This document shows positions 41,701 through 50,779 of a stretch of 64,000 bases of DNA, in pieces. The stretch is from positions 62,001-126,000 of the forward strand of contig MEOQ01000042.1 in the NCBI GenBank assembly GCA_001769275.1, given 5' to 3'. Position numbers and translations under genes: made by a program. A model generated the notes under the pieces. It did not search any database. It was not told the DNA's origin and saw only the letters and a program-made list of their open reading frames with translations. The stretch is from Bacteroidetes bacterium GWF2_43_63 (GTDB lineage Bacteria > Bacteroidota > Bacteroidia > Bacteroidales > DTU049). The stretch's first letter is position 1. Every line of letters begins with the position of its first letter.

Positions 41701-44700
41701 GTATTTCAGAAGGAATATATTCTGTTACAGTTACTGATCAGACCAATTGTTCGGTAAATGCATCATTCAACGTAATCAATGAAACAAGCGGAATGTCGCT
41801 CACATTTCAATATGTGATGAACGAAACATGCAACAACAATCAGGGTTCAATCGACATTAATCTTTCAACCGGAACTTACACTTATCTGTGGTCAAGCGGT
41901 GCTGTAACGCAGGATCTGACCGGATTATCTGAAGGAAGTTATACTTGCACAGTTACACAAAGCGGCACCGGTTGTCAGCTGATAACGCCGGTTTTCAATG
42001 TTCAGAATCTTGCCGGAACGCTGGCCATAAACATTCTTGATTATGACCATGAGTACTGCAATCAGAACAACGGTGAAATCATGTCAAGCGTTACAGGTGG
42101 CTCTGCGCCTTATGCTATACTGTGGTCAAACGGAGAAACAACAAATAATATTTACAACCTGAATGAAGGAACTTATTCCTGCACAGCAACTGATGCATCG
42201 GGATGCAGTGTGTCCTCAGCTCCGGTTGTAATTGTAAATACGGCTGGAACGCTTAATGTTGCCTATGCCATGAGCGAAGAATTCTGCAACAACGATCTTG
42301 GAAGCATCAACATCATGGTAACTGGCGGTGTAAGCCCGATCAGCTATGCATGGTCAAATGGTGAAACGACGGAAGATATTGACAGTTTGACAAGCGGCAA
42401 CTACACGTACACAGTGACCGATGCCAACGCTTGCGCCGCATCCTCGGCCATTTATGTGTCCGAAAACTCCGGCTCATTGACAATTATAAGCGACAGTGTT
42501 GTCCATACAACGTGCGCTCTGAGTCAGGGAGAAATTTACATTGAACCCATTGGTGGCAGTGGTATATACACATTTATCTGGTCAAACGGAGCCATCACAG
42601 AAGACATAATTGGTATTCCGACTGGTTTTTATACTGTTACTGTTTCCGATGCAATTGGTTGTTCCCAATCTTCATCGTATGTAGTGAATGGAAGTCTGGA
42701 AATGGACTCCGTTTCTATAACAAATGATGCCTGCAATTTTTTAGATGGTGGAATAAATATTTCTGTTTCAGGCGGAAGTCTGTATGCATTCAACTGGAGT
42801 AATGGTGCGACAAGCGAAGATCTCTCAGGAATTGGTGCCGGAAATTATTCCGTTCAGATTTCATCGTTTGAGGGATGCGTTTTTGATACATCATTTGTGG
42901 TCGAAAATACTTTGAATTGCAGCAGTATTTGTATTGATGCCCAGACCACCGAAACAAGCGGAGTGCTCTTTGATTCAGGCGGTCCCACAGCCAATTATGC
43001 AAACAATCAGAACTGCGGATTCCTCATTCAGCCTGATTGTGCAGATTCTGTGATTCTTACTTTCACTAGCTTTGTGACTGCATCGACCAATGATAATCTA
43101 CGCATTTATGACGGTCATGATGCTACTGGTATTTTACTTGGAACATATTCTGCTACGACAATTCCGCCAGTACTCACTGCCGCTTCAGGACAAATGTTCC
43201 TTCTGTTTGTCAGCAATGCAAACGGGACTGCGGCCGGGTTTGAAGCAAACTGGACCACCATTCCTCTTACAACAATTCCAACAGCTGCCTTCACTGTTTC
43301 TGACAATAATCCGGCTTTGAACACGTCTGTTTCATTTGTAAATACGGATGCAGATGCTTTTGACTGGAACTGGGATTTTAATGGCGATGGCATTACCGAT
43401 GGTACAACGCAGAGTGTCTCTAACACTTTCACTTCTCCTGGTTCTTATACAATTTCTTTGATTGCTTCGAACTGCAATGGGGCTGACACAACAACGCAAA
43501 CAATTATTGTCCAGAGTGCGCCGGAAATTTCGCTCAGCTCTGATTCAATAACACATTACACTTTGACGAACTGTGATACTTCCGCTACACATTCTTTCAC
43601 AATTTTCAATACAGGAACCGGAGATCTGGTCTGGACCGGAGCTAGCGGATTACTAACGCTGGTGCCGTCTTCCGGAACAATTGCTTCGGGTGCGCAGCAG
43701 CTCGTTACTGTCACAATTCCTGTTTCTTCACTGGCCGGGGATTATTTTTACTACAACATCATTTCGTCAAACGATGCAGACGAGGCTACTTTGACAGATA
43801 CTGCGATTACGCATCAGACCATGAACTGTTTAAACCTGATGTGTTCTGTAACCGGTTCAGTTCAGGTGAGCGGACAGTTGACCGATAATGGTGGCGCTGC
43901 AGGCCCATATAGCGATAATATGAATTGCGGCTTCCTGATTCAGCCCGATTGTGCAGATGCTGTAACGCTGGCATTTACTTCGTTTGCAACGCAGGCAGGA
44001 TCTGATTTTGTGAGAGTTTATAATGGAACAGATGCAACAGGTACTTTGCTTGGTGCATTTTCCGGGACGAATGTTCCTGCTCCTGTAACAGCAAACTCAG
44101 GATCAATGTATGTTTTGTTTACGAGTAATTCTACAATTACCAACACAGGCTTTATTGCCAATTGGTCATCCGATCTCTTCACATCCGCTCCTACAGGCGC
44201 TTTCACAGCTTCGGACAACAATCCGGCCCTGGGAGTGAATGTTGTTTTTACAAATACAGAAGCCAATGCATCCGATTGGCAATGGGATGTGGATGGTGAC
44301 GGAACGACCGACTACACAACACAGAATATAAGCTATGCATACACAACTCCCGGAACATACACTGTTTCATTGATTGCATCGAATTGTCTGGGTGGTGATA
44401 CAACGCAACAGGTGATTGTTGTTCAGGCGGGGCCTGAGATTGCGTTGAGTTCCGACTCAATAACGGATTACACAATTTCCGATTGCGGTACAGAAATTAC
44501 ACACACTTTTACAATTTACAATAATGGCGGAGGAGATCTTGTCTGGAACGGAACCAACGGAACCTATGCTTTGGTGCCGGCTTCCGGAACAATTGCCGGA
44601 GGTTCTTCTCAAACAGTAACCGTGATTTTCCAGGCATCGGCAACGGCGGGAGATTATTCATTTTACAATACGATTTCTTCCAATGATTCTTTGAGCCCTG

Positions 44701-46496
44701 TTTTGTCAGACACTGTCATTTTACATCAGTCAACAAACTGTTTGTTTGTCATGTGTACAGACACAGCTTCAACACAGCAATCCGGATTAATTTCAGATAG
44801 TGGTGGCCCAACAGGAAATTACAGTCCAAATGAATCCTGTGAATTTTTAATTCAGCCTTATTGTGCCGATGCTGTCACGCTTGCTTTCACAAGCTTTGCA
44901 ACACAGGGCTGGGGCGATAATCTGAAAGTGTATGACGGAACCGACACAACTGGAGTTTTACTTGGCACCTTTAGCGGAACGACTATTCCTGCTGCAGTGA
45001 CAGCTAATTCCGGCTCAATGTTCCTATTGTTTACAACCAATGCTTTCAATCAAATTGCAGGATTTGTGGCTGAATGGAATGCGGTTTTGATTACGACCCC
45101 TCCTGCTGCAGTATTTACAGTTTCAGACAATAATCCGCCAATGAATTCCAACGTCGTTTTCACAAGCACGGATGCAAATGCAACTGCCTGGCTTTGGGAT
45201 GTGGATGGTGATGCGACAACTGATTATACAACACAATCCGCAACTCATGCATTCGATACTCCGGGAACATATACCGTAACTTTGATTGCATCAAATTGTG
45301 TTGGAGCTGATACAACTACTCAGACAATTGTTGTGCAGACATCTCCGGAAATTGAAGTTCTGCCTTTGATTCCATCGGAATATACCATTGCTACCTGCGA
45401 CACTTCAATCACACACACAATCTATGTAATCAACAACGGCACCGGAGATCTTGACTGGAGCATCAGCAACGGAAGCTCGGTTTTTGTGCCGTCTGCCGGC
45501 ATTGTGGCTCCTGGCGATACTCAGATTGTTGTCGTTGTATTTAATAGTGAACCTGTGGTTGGATTTTATGAATATTATAATTCCATTTCTTCCAACGATC
45601 CGCTGAATCCTGTAATAACAGACACCGTCATTATTAATCAGAGTATTTATTGTCAGGCGGTTTGTGTAAATTCTTTATCTATTCTCGAAAGCGGCACACT
45701 CACTGATGATGGAGGAGTGAACGGCAATTACAGCAGTAATTTGAATTGTGGATTTTTGATTCAACCGCCTTGTGCTGATACCATTGTTCTGACCTTTGAT
45801 TCATTCGAAATGGAGGACAACTTCGACAGTGTTTATGTTTATGATGGCATAGACAATTCCGGCATTTTGCTGGGAGGATTTTCGGGTGTCGTTGTTCCAT
45901 CAGCGCTGACAGCTCAATCCGGCGCGATGTTTATCTTATTAACTTCGGACGCGTCGGTAGAAATGGCTGGTTTTACTGCTGCATGGACTTCTGATCTATT
46001 TGTTTGGCCCGCCGTTTCCGGTACTGTTACCCAGGCCACCTGTGCAACCTGCAACGATGGCGCAATTGAAATGAGCTCAGCAGGCAGTGTGATTCTTTCT
46101 TACGAGTGGTCAGTCGGGTTATTTACCGAAGATGTTTACGGACTTTTACCTGACAATTATTCGGTAACGGTTACCACGCCAAGCGGGTGTGATACTACAT
46201 TTGATTTTGTTGTGTCTTATATTGACGGAATAAACGACATCAATGCAGAAATGAATTTCATGCAGGTGTATCCCAATCCCGCATCATCAGATGTTTTCGT
46301 TGAATGGAATTTTACGGAAAATGAAAATGTCGTAATTGAACTTTCGGATGTTTTTGGCCGGGTACTATATTCTTCTGAAGAATCACATGAAGGAAAACTT
46401 AAGCTGAGTCTGGGCGTTTATGCTAAAGGCGTGTACCTGATCCGCTGCAGAAATTCAAAAGGAGAAAAAATCAAAAGAATTGAAATTGTGGATTAG
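38730..46496 (+). CDS. giant T9SS surface protein with SprB, CUB and PKD repeats
   Basis: A 2588-residue secreted protein. The order, in approximate residues, is: signal peptide 1-21 (SLSSIAQ); choice-of-anchor L 22-250; Calx-beta-like 250-360; one degenerate SprB repeat; proprotein-convertase P-type domain 450-627; ten SprB repeats 640-1390, each with a WSNGA-type core and a YTVTVTDA-type strand. Then comes the triad CUB-PKD-ASH-like (abnormal-spindle/choice-of-anchor D type) three times (1409-2309), a fourth CUB (2317-2421), a last SprB repeat, and a T9SS type A sorting domain (2509-2588; VYPNPASSDVFVEW, YAKGVYLIRC). CUB domains are uncommon in bacteria. SprB-type repeats occur in gliding adhesins, so an adhesin is likely. 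Confidence 0.88.
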   Translation: MKIKIFFVAACVLFSLSSIAQISVTAQSNATVLAQYLAGQNISVYNATLLGSTLQSGYFTYTGGMLETSSGVILSTGNAADAVGPNSSENTSSSMNQPGDAALTALAGYSTFDRVELKFDFQVQSDYVEFSYIFASEEYNEFVNTQYNDVFAFYISGPGIVGEKNLAVVPTTNVPVTINSINNGSFWQFYNDNELGMLTNHVEFDGYTTKMKAVASGLIPCSNYTLRLVIADGSDQAYDSWVLLQENSLVQGNVSAITTTPTVDNTALEGCIQASFTFQLDSVYTYDIPIYYEILGSAINGVDYDQIEDHITISAGQSSATIIIDAFADGLTEGQEIIYLVYEPTACGQKDTIQLFIDDSQPIDYSLAGIDLGCAGDSSGQIDAAITGGFQPYVLTIVDSLSNSLTVLSTDLPVDYLQAGTYEVFVDDIYGCNGDAQVISGEYDAGATFLPDGNGNVYTTSIPITGFGAAVLTNPSQLQSLCLNMEHSALGEVEIVLIAPNGTQLTLKERFNNADGGHTNMGEPCAKGPTDGGNTDTTAGVGYDYCFTNNPVFGTMVDEQSNYNYTYTDLLGEVLTDNYLPAGSYTPYESFMNLVGVPLDGIWTIWVKDHNPQDNGWIFNWTISFTSLNSGNTLTLNEPDSNIITVATTSPACGANTGALNITVSGPDGPFTYLWSNGAVTEDISNLAAGVYTVTVTNANDCNTIGVFTVSNIAGAVVTEVITHQPCVGQNNGAIDISVSETITSYAWSNGATTQDVASLSPGIYTVVVTAATGCVTSKTFEVMPANPIILSSGVINEICGNMEGEINLEVSGGVSPYQYVWSNGASTQDLTDLFQNTYSVTVTDANSCTAVKSVTVMNIVGQCSVACDLAINNATVVQETCGNANGSISISAFSSNAPILYNWSNGATTSSLSNLPAGAYSVTLTDAEDCSVTSSYTIVNNAGNLLITNPIVVNEVCGNNNGSINISTSGGNGTLSYLWSNGAVTQDLSGISEGIYSVTVTDQTNCSVNASFNVINETSGMSLTFQYVMNETCNNNQGSIDINLSTGTYTYLWSSGAVTQDLTGLSEGSYTCTVTQSGTGCQLITPVFNVQNLAGTLAINILDYDHEYCNQNNGEIMSSVTGGSAPYAILWSNGETTNNIYNLNEGTYSCTATDASGCSVSSAPVVIVNTAGTLNVAYAMSEEFCNNDLGSINIMVTGGVSPISYAWSNGETTEDIDSLTSGNYTYTVTDANACAASSAIYVSENSGSLTIISDSVVHTTCALSQGEIYIEPIGGSGIYTFIWSNGAITEDIIGIPTGFYTVTVSDAIGCSQSSSYVVNGSLEMDSVSITNDACNFLDGGINISVSGGSLYAFNWSNGATSEDLSGIGAGNYSVQISSFEGCVFDTSFVVENTLNCSSICIDAQTTETSGVLFDSGGPTANYANNQNCGFLIQPDCADSVILTFTSFVTASTNDNLRIYDGHDATGILLGTYSATTIPPVLTAASGQMFLLFVSNANGTAAGFEANWTTIPLTTIPTAAFTVSDNNPALNTSVSFVNTDADAFDWNWDFNGDGITDGTTQSVSNTFTSPGSYTISLIASNCNGADTTTQTIIVQSAPEISLSSDSITHYTLTNCDTSATHSFTIFNTGTGDLVWTGASGLLTLVPSSGTIASGAQQLVTVTIPVSSLAGDYFYYNIISSNDADEATLTDTAITHQTMNCLNLMCSVTGSVQVSGQLTDNGGAAGPYSDNMNCGFLIQPDCADAVTLAFTSFATQAGSDFVRVYNGTDATGTLLGAFSGTNVPAPVTANSGSMYVLFTSNSTITNTGFIANWSSDLFTSAPTGAFTASDNNPALGVNVVFTNTEANASDWQWDVDGDGTTDYTTQNISYAYTTPGTYTVSLIASNCLGGDTTQQVIVVQAGPEIALSSDSITDYTISDCGTEITHTFTIYNNGGGDLVWNGTNGTYALVPASGTIAGGSSQTVTVIFQASATAGDYSFYNTISSNDSLSPVLSDTVILHQSTNCLFVMCTDTASTQQSGLISDSGGPTGNYSPNESCEFLIQPYCADAVTLAFTSFATQGWGDNLKVYDGTDTTGVLLGTFSGTTIPAAVTANSGSMFLLFTTNAFNQIAGFVAEWNAVLITTPPAAVFTVSDNNPPMNSNVVFTSTDANATAWLWDVDGDATTDYTTQSATHAFDTPGTYTVTLIASNCVGADTTTQTIVVQTSPEIEVLPLIPSEYTIATCDTSITHTIYVINNGTGDLDWSISNGSSVFVPSAGIVAPGDTQIVVVVFNSEPVVGFYEYYNSISSNDPLNPVITDTVIINQSIYCQAVCVNSLSILESGTLTDDGGVNGNYSSNLNCGFLIQPPCADTIVLTFDSFEMEDNFDSVYVYDGIDNSGILLGGFSGVVVPSALTAQSGAMFILLTSDASVEMAGFTAAWTSDLFVWPAVSGTVTQATCATCNDGAIEMSSAGSVILSYEWSVGLFTEDVYGLLPDNYSVTVTTPSGCDTTFDFVVSYIDGINDINAEMNFMQVYPNPASSDVFVEWNFTENENVVIELSDVFGRVLYSSEESHEGKLKLSLGVYAKGVYLIRCRNSKGEKIKRIEIVD

Positions 46497-46540
46497 TAAG
46501 AATTAAACAAGCTGATTTTTAGTATCAGTTATAAATTTTA

Positions 46541-46585
46541 ACAGCTTATATTTTGTACCCGTTTTCGGGCGAAAGTATAAGCTGT
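46541..46585 (+). terminator. hairpin terminator after the giant gene
   Basis: The 10-bp arms ACAGCTTATA and TATAAGCTGT enclose an inner CCCG-TTTT-CGGG hairpin and are followed by TTTTAT. It lies 45 nt after the stop. Confidence 0.6.
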
Positions 46586-46638
46586 TTTATATCATCTGCG
46601 GCCTTGCTGCATGCCGTTTTGTTTTACCTGGGAATTCG

Positions 46639-46646
46639 TACCTTTG
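46639..46646 (+). promoter_or_regulatory. -7 element TACCTTTG of the mrp gene
   Basis: A perfect TAnnTTTG, 18 nt before the ATG at 46665 and 24 nt before the ATG at 46671. Confidence 0.6.
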
Positions 46647-46670
46647 CATAGAATTCTGATACGAATGACC

Positions 46671-47759
46671 ATGGAAAAGGAAGTAATTTTAGGCGCGCTG
46701 AAAACTGTTATTGATCCCGATTTTAAAAAGGATCTTGTAACACTTAACATGATAGATGCGTTGGAAATTTCTGATGCGAAAGTGTCGTTTACCGTTGTGC
46801 TAACAACACCGGCCTGTCCGCTGAAAGAGAAATTCAGAATAGATTGTGTTTCGGCTATTCATGCTGTGTATCCGGATGCAGAGGTGGAGGTGAAATTTTC
46901 TGCGAAAGTTACCAGCTATAAAGAAAAACCCGCACACGAAAACATCAAAAATATTATTGCTGTTATATCAGGAAAAGGCGGAGTTGGGAAGTCGACTGTG
47001 GCTGTGAATCTGGCTGCCGGCCTTGCACGCAGCGGAGCCAAAGTTGGTCTGGTCGACGGTGATATTCACGGCCCCAGCATTCCATTAATGTTTGGTGTGC
47101 AGCATGAGCATCCGAAGGTGATTGAAAAAGATGGAAAACAAATTATTGTTCCCTTCGAAAAATTCGGAGTTAAGTTGGTATCGATGGGCTTTTTTACCGA
47201 TACGTCCAAAGCGCTCATCTGGCGCGGCCCTATGATTGCAAGTGCCTTCACACAAATCATGAACGATACGGATTGGGGCGAACTAGATTATCTCATCTTT
47301 GATACGCCTCCCGGCACGGGTGATATTCATTTGACGCTGGTGCAGAATTACAGTGTAACTGGAATCGTTGTGGTCTCTACTCCTCAGGAAGTGGCTCTGG
47401 CAGATGCTCGCAGAGCACTAAATATGTTTGTTGATCAGCAGGTGAATGTGCCTGTATTGGGTGTTGTTGAGAATATGTCTTTTTTCAGTCCGCCCGAAAC
47501 ACCGGATAAAAAATATTATTTGTTTGGAAAAGAAGGTGCGCGCAAACTGGCTGCTGAAAACAATATCCGCTTACTGGCCGAAATTCCGCTTGTCGAATCC
47601 GTGAGTCAGAGCGGCGACAAAGGTATTCCTGCCGTTTGCGATGACCACAATCCGCTGCAAAAAGTTTTTATGAGCATGGCTCAGAACACCGCTCAGGCTG
47701 TTGCAATCCGAAATGCGACCATGGAGCCGACAAAAATTGTTGAAGTGAAAAATCAGTAA
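46671..47759 (+). CDS. apbC: Mrp/ApbC-family iron-sulfur carrier ATPase
   Basis: A 362-residue protein. The first 95 residues are a MIP18/DUF59 domain (VIDPDFKKDLVTLNMI). The rest is a ParA/MinD-type ATPase with deviant Walker A ISGKGGVGKSTVAVN, switch DGDIHGPSIPLMFG, and DTPPGTGDIHLTL. Mrp proteins bind and deliver Fe-S clusters in the cytoplasm. Where E. coli Mrp has the cluster-binding CxxC (near ENMS), this protein has ENMSFFSPPETPDKKYY and no Cys, so cluster binding may differ. ATG 46671 or 46665 are both possible; the longer frame from 46611 starts before the promoter. A NifU-type scaffold follows after 11 nt. Confidence 0.92.
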   Translation: MEKEVILGALKTVIDPDFKKDLVTLNMIDALEISDAKVSFTVVLTTPACPLKEKFRIDCVSAIHAVYPDAEVEVKFSAKVTSYKEKPAHENIKNIIAVISGKGGVGKSTVAVNLAAGLARSGAKVGLVDGDIHGPSIPLMFGVQHEHPKVIEKDGKQIIVPFEKFGVKLVSMGFFTDTSKALIWRGPMIASAFTQIMNDTDWGELDYLIFDTPPGTGDIHLTLVQNYSVTGIVVVSTPQEVALADARRALNMFVDQQVNVPVLGVVENMSFFSPPETPDKKYYLFGKEGARKLAAENNIRLLAEIPLVESVSQSGDKGIPAVCDDHNPLQKVFMSMAQNTAQAVAIRNATMEPTKIVEVKNQ

Positions 47760-47770
47760 AACAGAATAAC

Positions 47771-48004
47771 ATGAACACAGAACTCGAGACAAAAGTTAAA
47801 AACGTTATTGAACAAATTCGTCCTTATCTGCAGGCTGATGGCGGTGACATTGCCTTTGACCGTCTGACCGATGACAACGTGGTGTATGTACATTTACAAG
47901 GCGCCTGTCATAGTTGTCCTATGGCTACTCAGACATTGAAGAATGGTGTCGAAGCAACCATGTTGCGAGTGTTGCCGGAAATTAAATCGGTGGAGCAGGT
48001 GTAG
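47771..48004 (+). CDS. NifU C-terminal-domain Fe-S scaffold
   Basis: A 77-residue single-domain NifU-C/NfuA protein: VIEQIRPYLQADGGDIAFDR and the cluster motif GACHSCPMATQTLKNGVE (CxxC). It dimerises around a 4Fe-4S cluster in related proteins. It is encoded 11 nt after mrp. The pair probably moves clusters between scaffold and carrier, which could compensate for the missing CxxC in the Mrp partner (inference). Confidence 0.92.
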   Translation: MNTELETKVKNVIEQIRPYLQADGGDIAFDRLTDDNVVYVHLQGACHSCPMATQTLKNGVEATMLRVLPEIKSVEQV

Positions 48005-48364
48005 ATTTGAGAAATCAGATTTTTGATATGTGATTTTAGATCTGATTTTTGAAATATTGTTTGATGTAGGAAGAATTCCGCTCACGCGCAACGCACAGGG
48101 CAATCGGTATGCAGCATGCGGTGAGTGGCATGTGGGGCGCAACGCTGCGCAAGTTGAAAGTTCGTAAAGTATCAGGTTCATAAAGGCGACGTATACGCTT
48201 GCGGCATGCGGTGCTCAAAGTTCAACGCACTCAGGTCGCTTCGCGACGCAGAGAGGTTGAAGAAGTTCTAAGCTTCTTCTCTGAACTGAATGCTACATGT
48301 AACGATTCCCGCTTTCATCGGGATAAATTCCACGCGTAACGACCGTAACGTGTAACGAAAAAAA
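48005..48364. other. intergenic region, convergent genes
   Basis: No gene seen. There are two copies of GCATGCGGTG (48114-48123 and 48204-48213) and a TCCCG...CGGGA hairpin near 48307-48323. Short CGTAACG repeats lie at 48331-48358. No clear terminator with a T run was found. Confidence 0.5.
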
Positions 48365-49990
48365 TCACGACAAATATTTCGCAGCAAGTGGCATCCTTCT
48401 TCCCATGCCGAATGCTTTGGAAGACACACGCAGTGCGGGCGGAGACTGGTATCGCTTGTATTCATTGGTGTTCACCATTTTGCAGATGCGCGCCACAAGA
48501 TCTTTGTCAAAGCCGCGCGATATAAGGTCTGCAGGACTTTGAATTTCTTCAATATATAAGCGAAGAATTTCATCAAGAATGTTATAGTCCGGTAGCGAAT
48601 CGCTGTCTTTCTGATCAGGCCTGAGTTCCGCAGATGGTGCTTTGGTAATTGTATTTAAAGGAATGATTTCTTTTTCGCGATTGATGTAGGCGGTGAGTTC
48701 ATACACCTGCGTTTTGTACAGGTCGCCGATCACGCTCAGCCCGCCGCACATGTCGCCATACAGTGTTCCGTAACCTACCGCTGCTTCGCTTTTATTGGAT
48801 GTATTCAGTAAAATGTTTCCGAACTTATTCGACCATGCCATCAGCAATAAACCGCGAAGCCTGGCCTGCATATTTTCTTCGGTAATATTGAAAGGCAGAT
48901 CCTTGAAAACCGGCTTCAGTGTTTCGTTTACAGCGTCGAATGATTTTCCGATTGAAATAATTTCATGTCGCATTCCAAGATTCTGTGCCAGTTTTACCGC
49001 ATCGTCAATCGAATGTTGCGAGCTGAATTCAGAAGGCATTAGTAATCCATCGACATTTTTTTTCCCGAGTGCTTCGCACGCAAGACAGGCCACCACTGCG
49101 CTGTCGATGCCGCCTGATAAACCAAGGACTGCTTTTTTGAAACCAAGTTTGGTGAAATATTCACGGATGCCAAACACGAGCGCATCGTGTATCAGCTCTA
49201 TTTTGTTTTTGTTTATTTCTTGTTGTACCGTAGGAATAATGTCGGTGTCGAAAATAAAAAAGTCTTCTTCAAAAGCATTCAAAACTTTATAACTTCCATC
49301 GGGAAAGACAATCATGGAGCGGCCGTCGAAGATTAGCTCGGTTTGCGCCCCGGTCATGTTTACATACACCACCGGTATTTTATATTTCGCGGAATGATAA
49401 TGAAAAACTTCAAGTCGCTTTTCGAATTGTCCGCTACTAAAGGGTGATGCAGCAATATTGATGATCACGTCGGGATTTTCTTTTGAAAGCATTTCCATCG
49501 GATCAGAAACATACAAATGCTTTCCTTCAATGTTCCAAAGGTCTTCGCAAACCGTAATTGCAAGCTTCTTTCCTGAAATACTTACACATGAAAAATCGCG
49601 ACCTGGTTCGAAATAGCGGTACTCATCAAATATGTCGTAGTTTGGCAACAGCGCTTTGTGAATCTCTGTTTCCACTTTTCCGTTTTGCATTACCAGCGCT
49701 GAGTTGAAGAGCATTTTTCCGCGACCGGTGTTGTTGTAAGTAGGGCAGCCGGCTATCACAGAAATATCATTGGAATGAATTGCTATTTCATTTGCTTCAC
49801 GCAAACAAGCGTTGGTGTAATCGTCGAAATCGAGAAAATCGCGTGCGGGATAACCGGAGATGCAAAGTTCGGGAAACACGGCCAGATCGGCGCCGGCATG
49901 TTTTGCTTTATCAATGAATTCAAGTAGTTTTTTCCGGTTGAATTCAAAATATCCGGTATGTGTGTTTGTTTGACAGAGAGCGATTTTCAT
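48365..49990 (-). CDS. nadE: glutamine-dependent NAD+ synthetase
   Basis: A 541-residue two-domain enzyme that makes NAD+ from deamido-NAD+ with glutamine as nitrogen donor. The nitrilase-type glutaminase has the triad E41 (VFPELCISGYP), K112 (HKALLPNYD) and C148 (TVCEDLW). The synthetase domain shows the PPi loop LGLSGGIDSAVVACL and NTSNKSEAAVGYGT. The terminator of the barrel gene ends just upstream, so nadE is either read through or has an undetected promoter. The neighbourhood with gldB is known from other Bacteroidota. Confidence 0.95.
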   Translation of the reverse strand: MKIALCQTNTHTGYFEFNRKKLLEFIDKAKHAGADLAVFPELCISGYPARDFLDFDDYTNACLREANEIAIHSNDISVIAGCPTYNNTGRGKMLFNSALVMQNGKVETEIHKALLPNYDIFDEYRYFEPGRDFSCVSISGKKLAITVCEDLWNIEGKHLYVSDPMEMLSKENPDVIINIAASPFSSGQFEKRLEVFHYHSAKYKIPVVYVNMTGAQTELIFDGRSMIVFPDGSYKVLNAFEEDFFIFDTDIIPTVQQEINKNKIELIHDALVFGIREYFTKLGFKKAVLGLSGGIDSAVVACLACEALGKKNVDGLLMPSEFSSQHSIDDAVKLAQNLGMRHEIISIGKSFDAVNETLKPVFKDLPFNITEENMQARLRGLLLMAWSNKFGNILLNTSNKSEAAVGYGTLYGDMCGGLSVIGDLYKTQVYELTAYINREKEIIPLNTITKAPSAELRPDQKDSDSLPDYNILDEILRLYIEEIQSPADLISRGFDKDLVARICKMVNTNEYKRYQSPPALRVSSKAFGMGRRMPLAAKYLS

Positions 49991-50002
49991 GATGGTCTGC
50001 TT

Positions 50003-50033
50003 AAAAAAAATCCCGATTCTTTGGAACCGGGAT
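50003..50033 (-). terminator. rho-independent terminator after the barrel gene
   Basis: On the minus strand ATCCCGGTTC pairs with GAATCGGGAT with one mismatch, followed by eight T. It ends 13 nt before the nadE start. Confidence 0.75.
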
Positions 50034-50054
50034 GTTGTGTAAACAAATTCTTTA

Positions 50055-50735
50055 TTAGAACATGATGCCGAATTTCAGCATGATGTAGTTGCCCACAGAT
50101 TTGGTGTCTTCGAGCTGGTAGGTGAGACCGTTCACAAATGACAACTCAGCCAGTGCGCTGGTTGTTCCACCGAGTGAATATTCAAGTCCGCCGCTAATCA
50201 GGAAGTTTGCGCGAAAGAAATTGCGTTGATCTTTCAGATCCTGATCGTTGAGCGAAAGCATCTGAGAGCCGCTCAGTGGGCTGTATTCCATGTCAGCTTT
50301 TGCGTTGAGGCAAATACCGATAGATCCACCGATGCGTGCAAAATATGTAATATAGTTGATTTCGTTCGTCTTCATTTTTAATGTCAACGGAATGTCGAGG
50401 AATTGAAAACGATAATTTGATGTTAGTTTAGAAAAGACTGCAGTCGTGTCGGGAGGATAAATCTGGTTCACACCAATTTTCTGAAGTTTGCCACCCATGT
50501 AATTTACATCGAAACCTGTAGCGAATGAGAAGTTGTCGGCAATGGTAAGTTCGCCGATAAATCCCCAACCCATTCCGATCTTCATTCCCTGATATTCGAG
50601 TGAATCCTGATCTGGTTTCATCCAAGCCAAGCCTGTGTTTGCATGTAATCCGAAACGGAAGAATTTTTCATTCTGAGCATTGGATACAAATGCAAATGCG
50701 GATAAAAGAATCAGAGCTAATACAATCTTTTTCAT
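50055..50735 (-). CDS. outer-membrane beta-barrel protein, PorT-like
   Basis: A 226-residue protein with a signal peptide (MKKIVLALILLSAFAFVSNAQ) and an eight-strand-type barrel. Alternating aromatic strands (FRFGLHANTGLAWM, FSFATGFDVNYMGG, YRFQFLDIPLTLKMK) lead to a final strand YIMLKFGIMF that ends in Phe, the usual outer-membrane signature. It resembles the PorT-family outer_membrane_beta-barrel_2 proteins. Its presence next to gldB would suit a surface or T9SS-related role, but that is inference. The start is the ATG at 50735; a TTG at 50756 is less likely. A -7 element lies at 50764. Confidence 0.75.
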   Translation of the reverse strand: MKKIVLALILLSAFAFVSNAQNEKFFRFGLHANTGLAWMKPDQDSLEYQGMKIGMGWGFIGELTIADNFSFATGFDVNYMGGKLQKIGVNQIYPPDTTAVFSKLTSNYRFQFLDIPLTLKMKTNEINYITYFARIGGSIGICLNAKADMEYSPLSGSQMLSLNDQDLKDQRNFFRANFLISGGLEYSLGGTTSALAELSFVNGLTYQLEDTKSVGNYIMLKFGIMF

Positions 50736-50742
50736 ACTTTTG
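50735..50742 (+). promoter_or_regulatory. -7 element TACTTTTG of gldB
   Basis: Plus-strand TACTTTTG, 37 nt before the gldB ATG. It overlaps the start codon of the divergent barrel gene, so the two transcripts would overlap. Confidence 0.4.
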
Positions 50743-50763
50743 GGTTTTATTTTCAACGTAGTA

Positions 50764-50771
50764 CAAAGTTA
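50764..50771 (-). promoter_or_regulatory. -7 element TAACTTTG of the barrel gene
   Basis: Minus-strand TAACTTTG, 28 nt before the ATG at 50735. Confidence 0.5.
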
Positions 50772-50779
50772 ATAAAATT

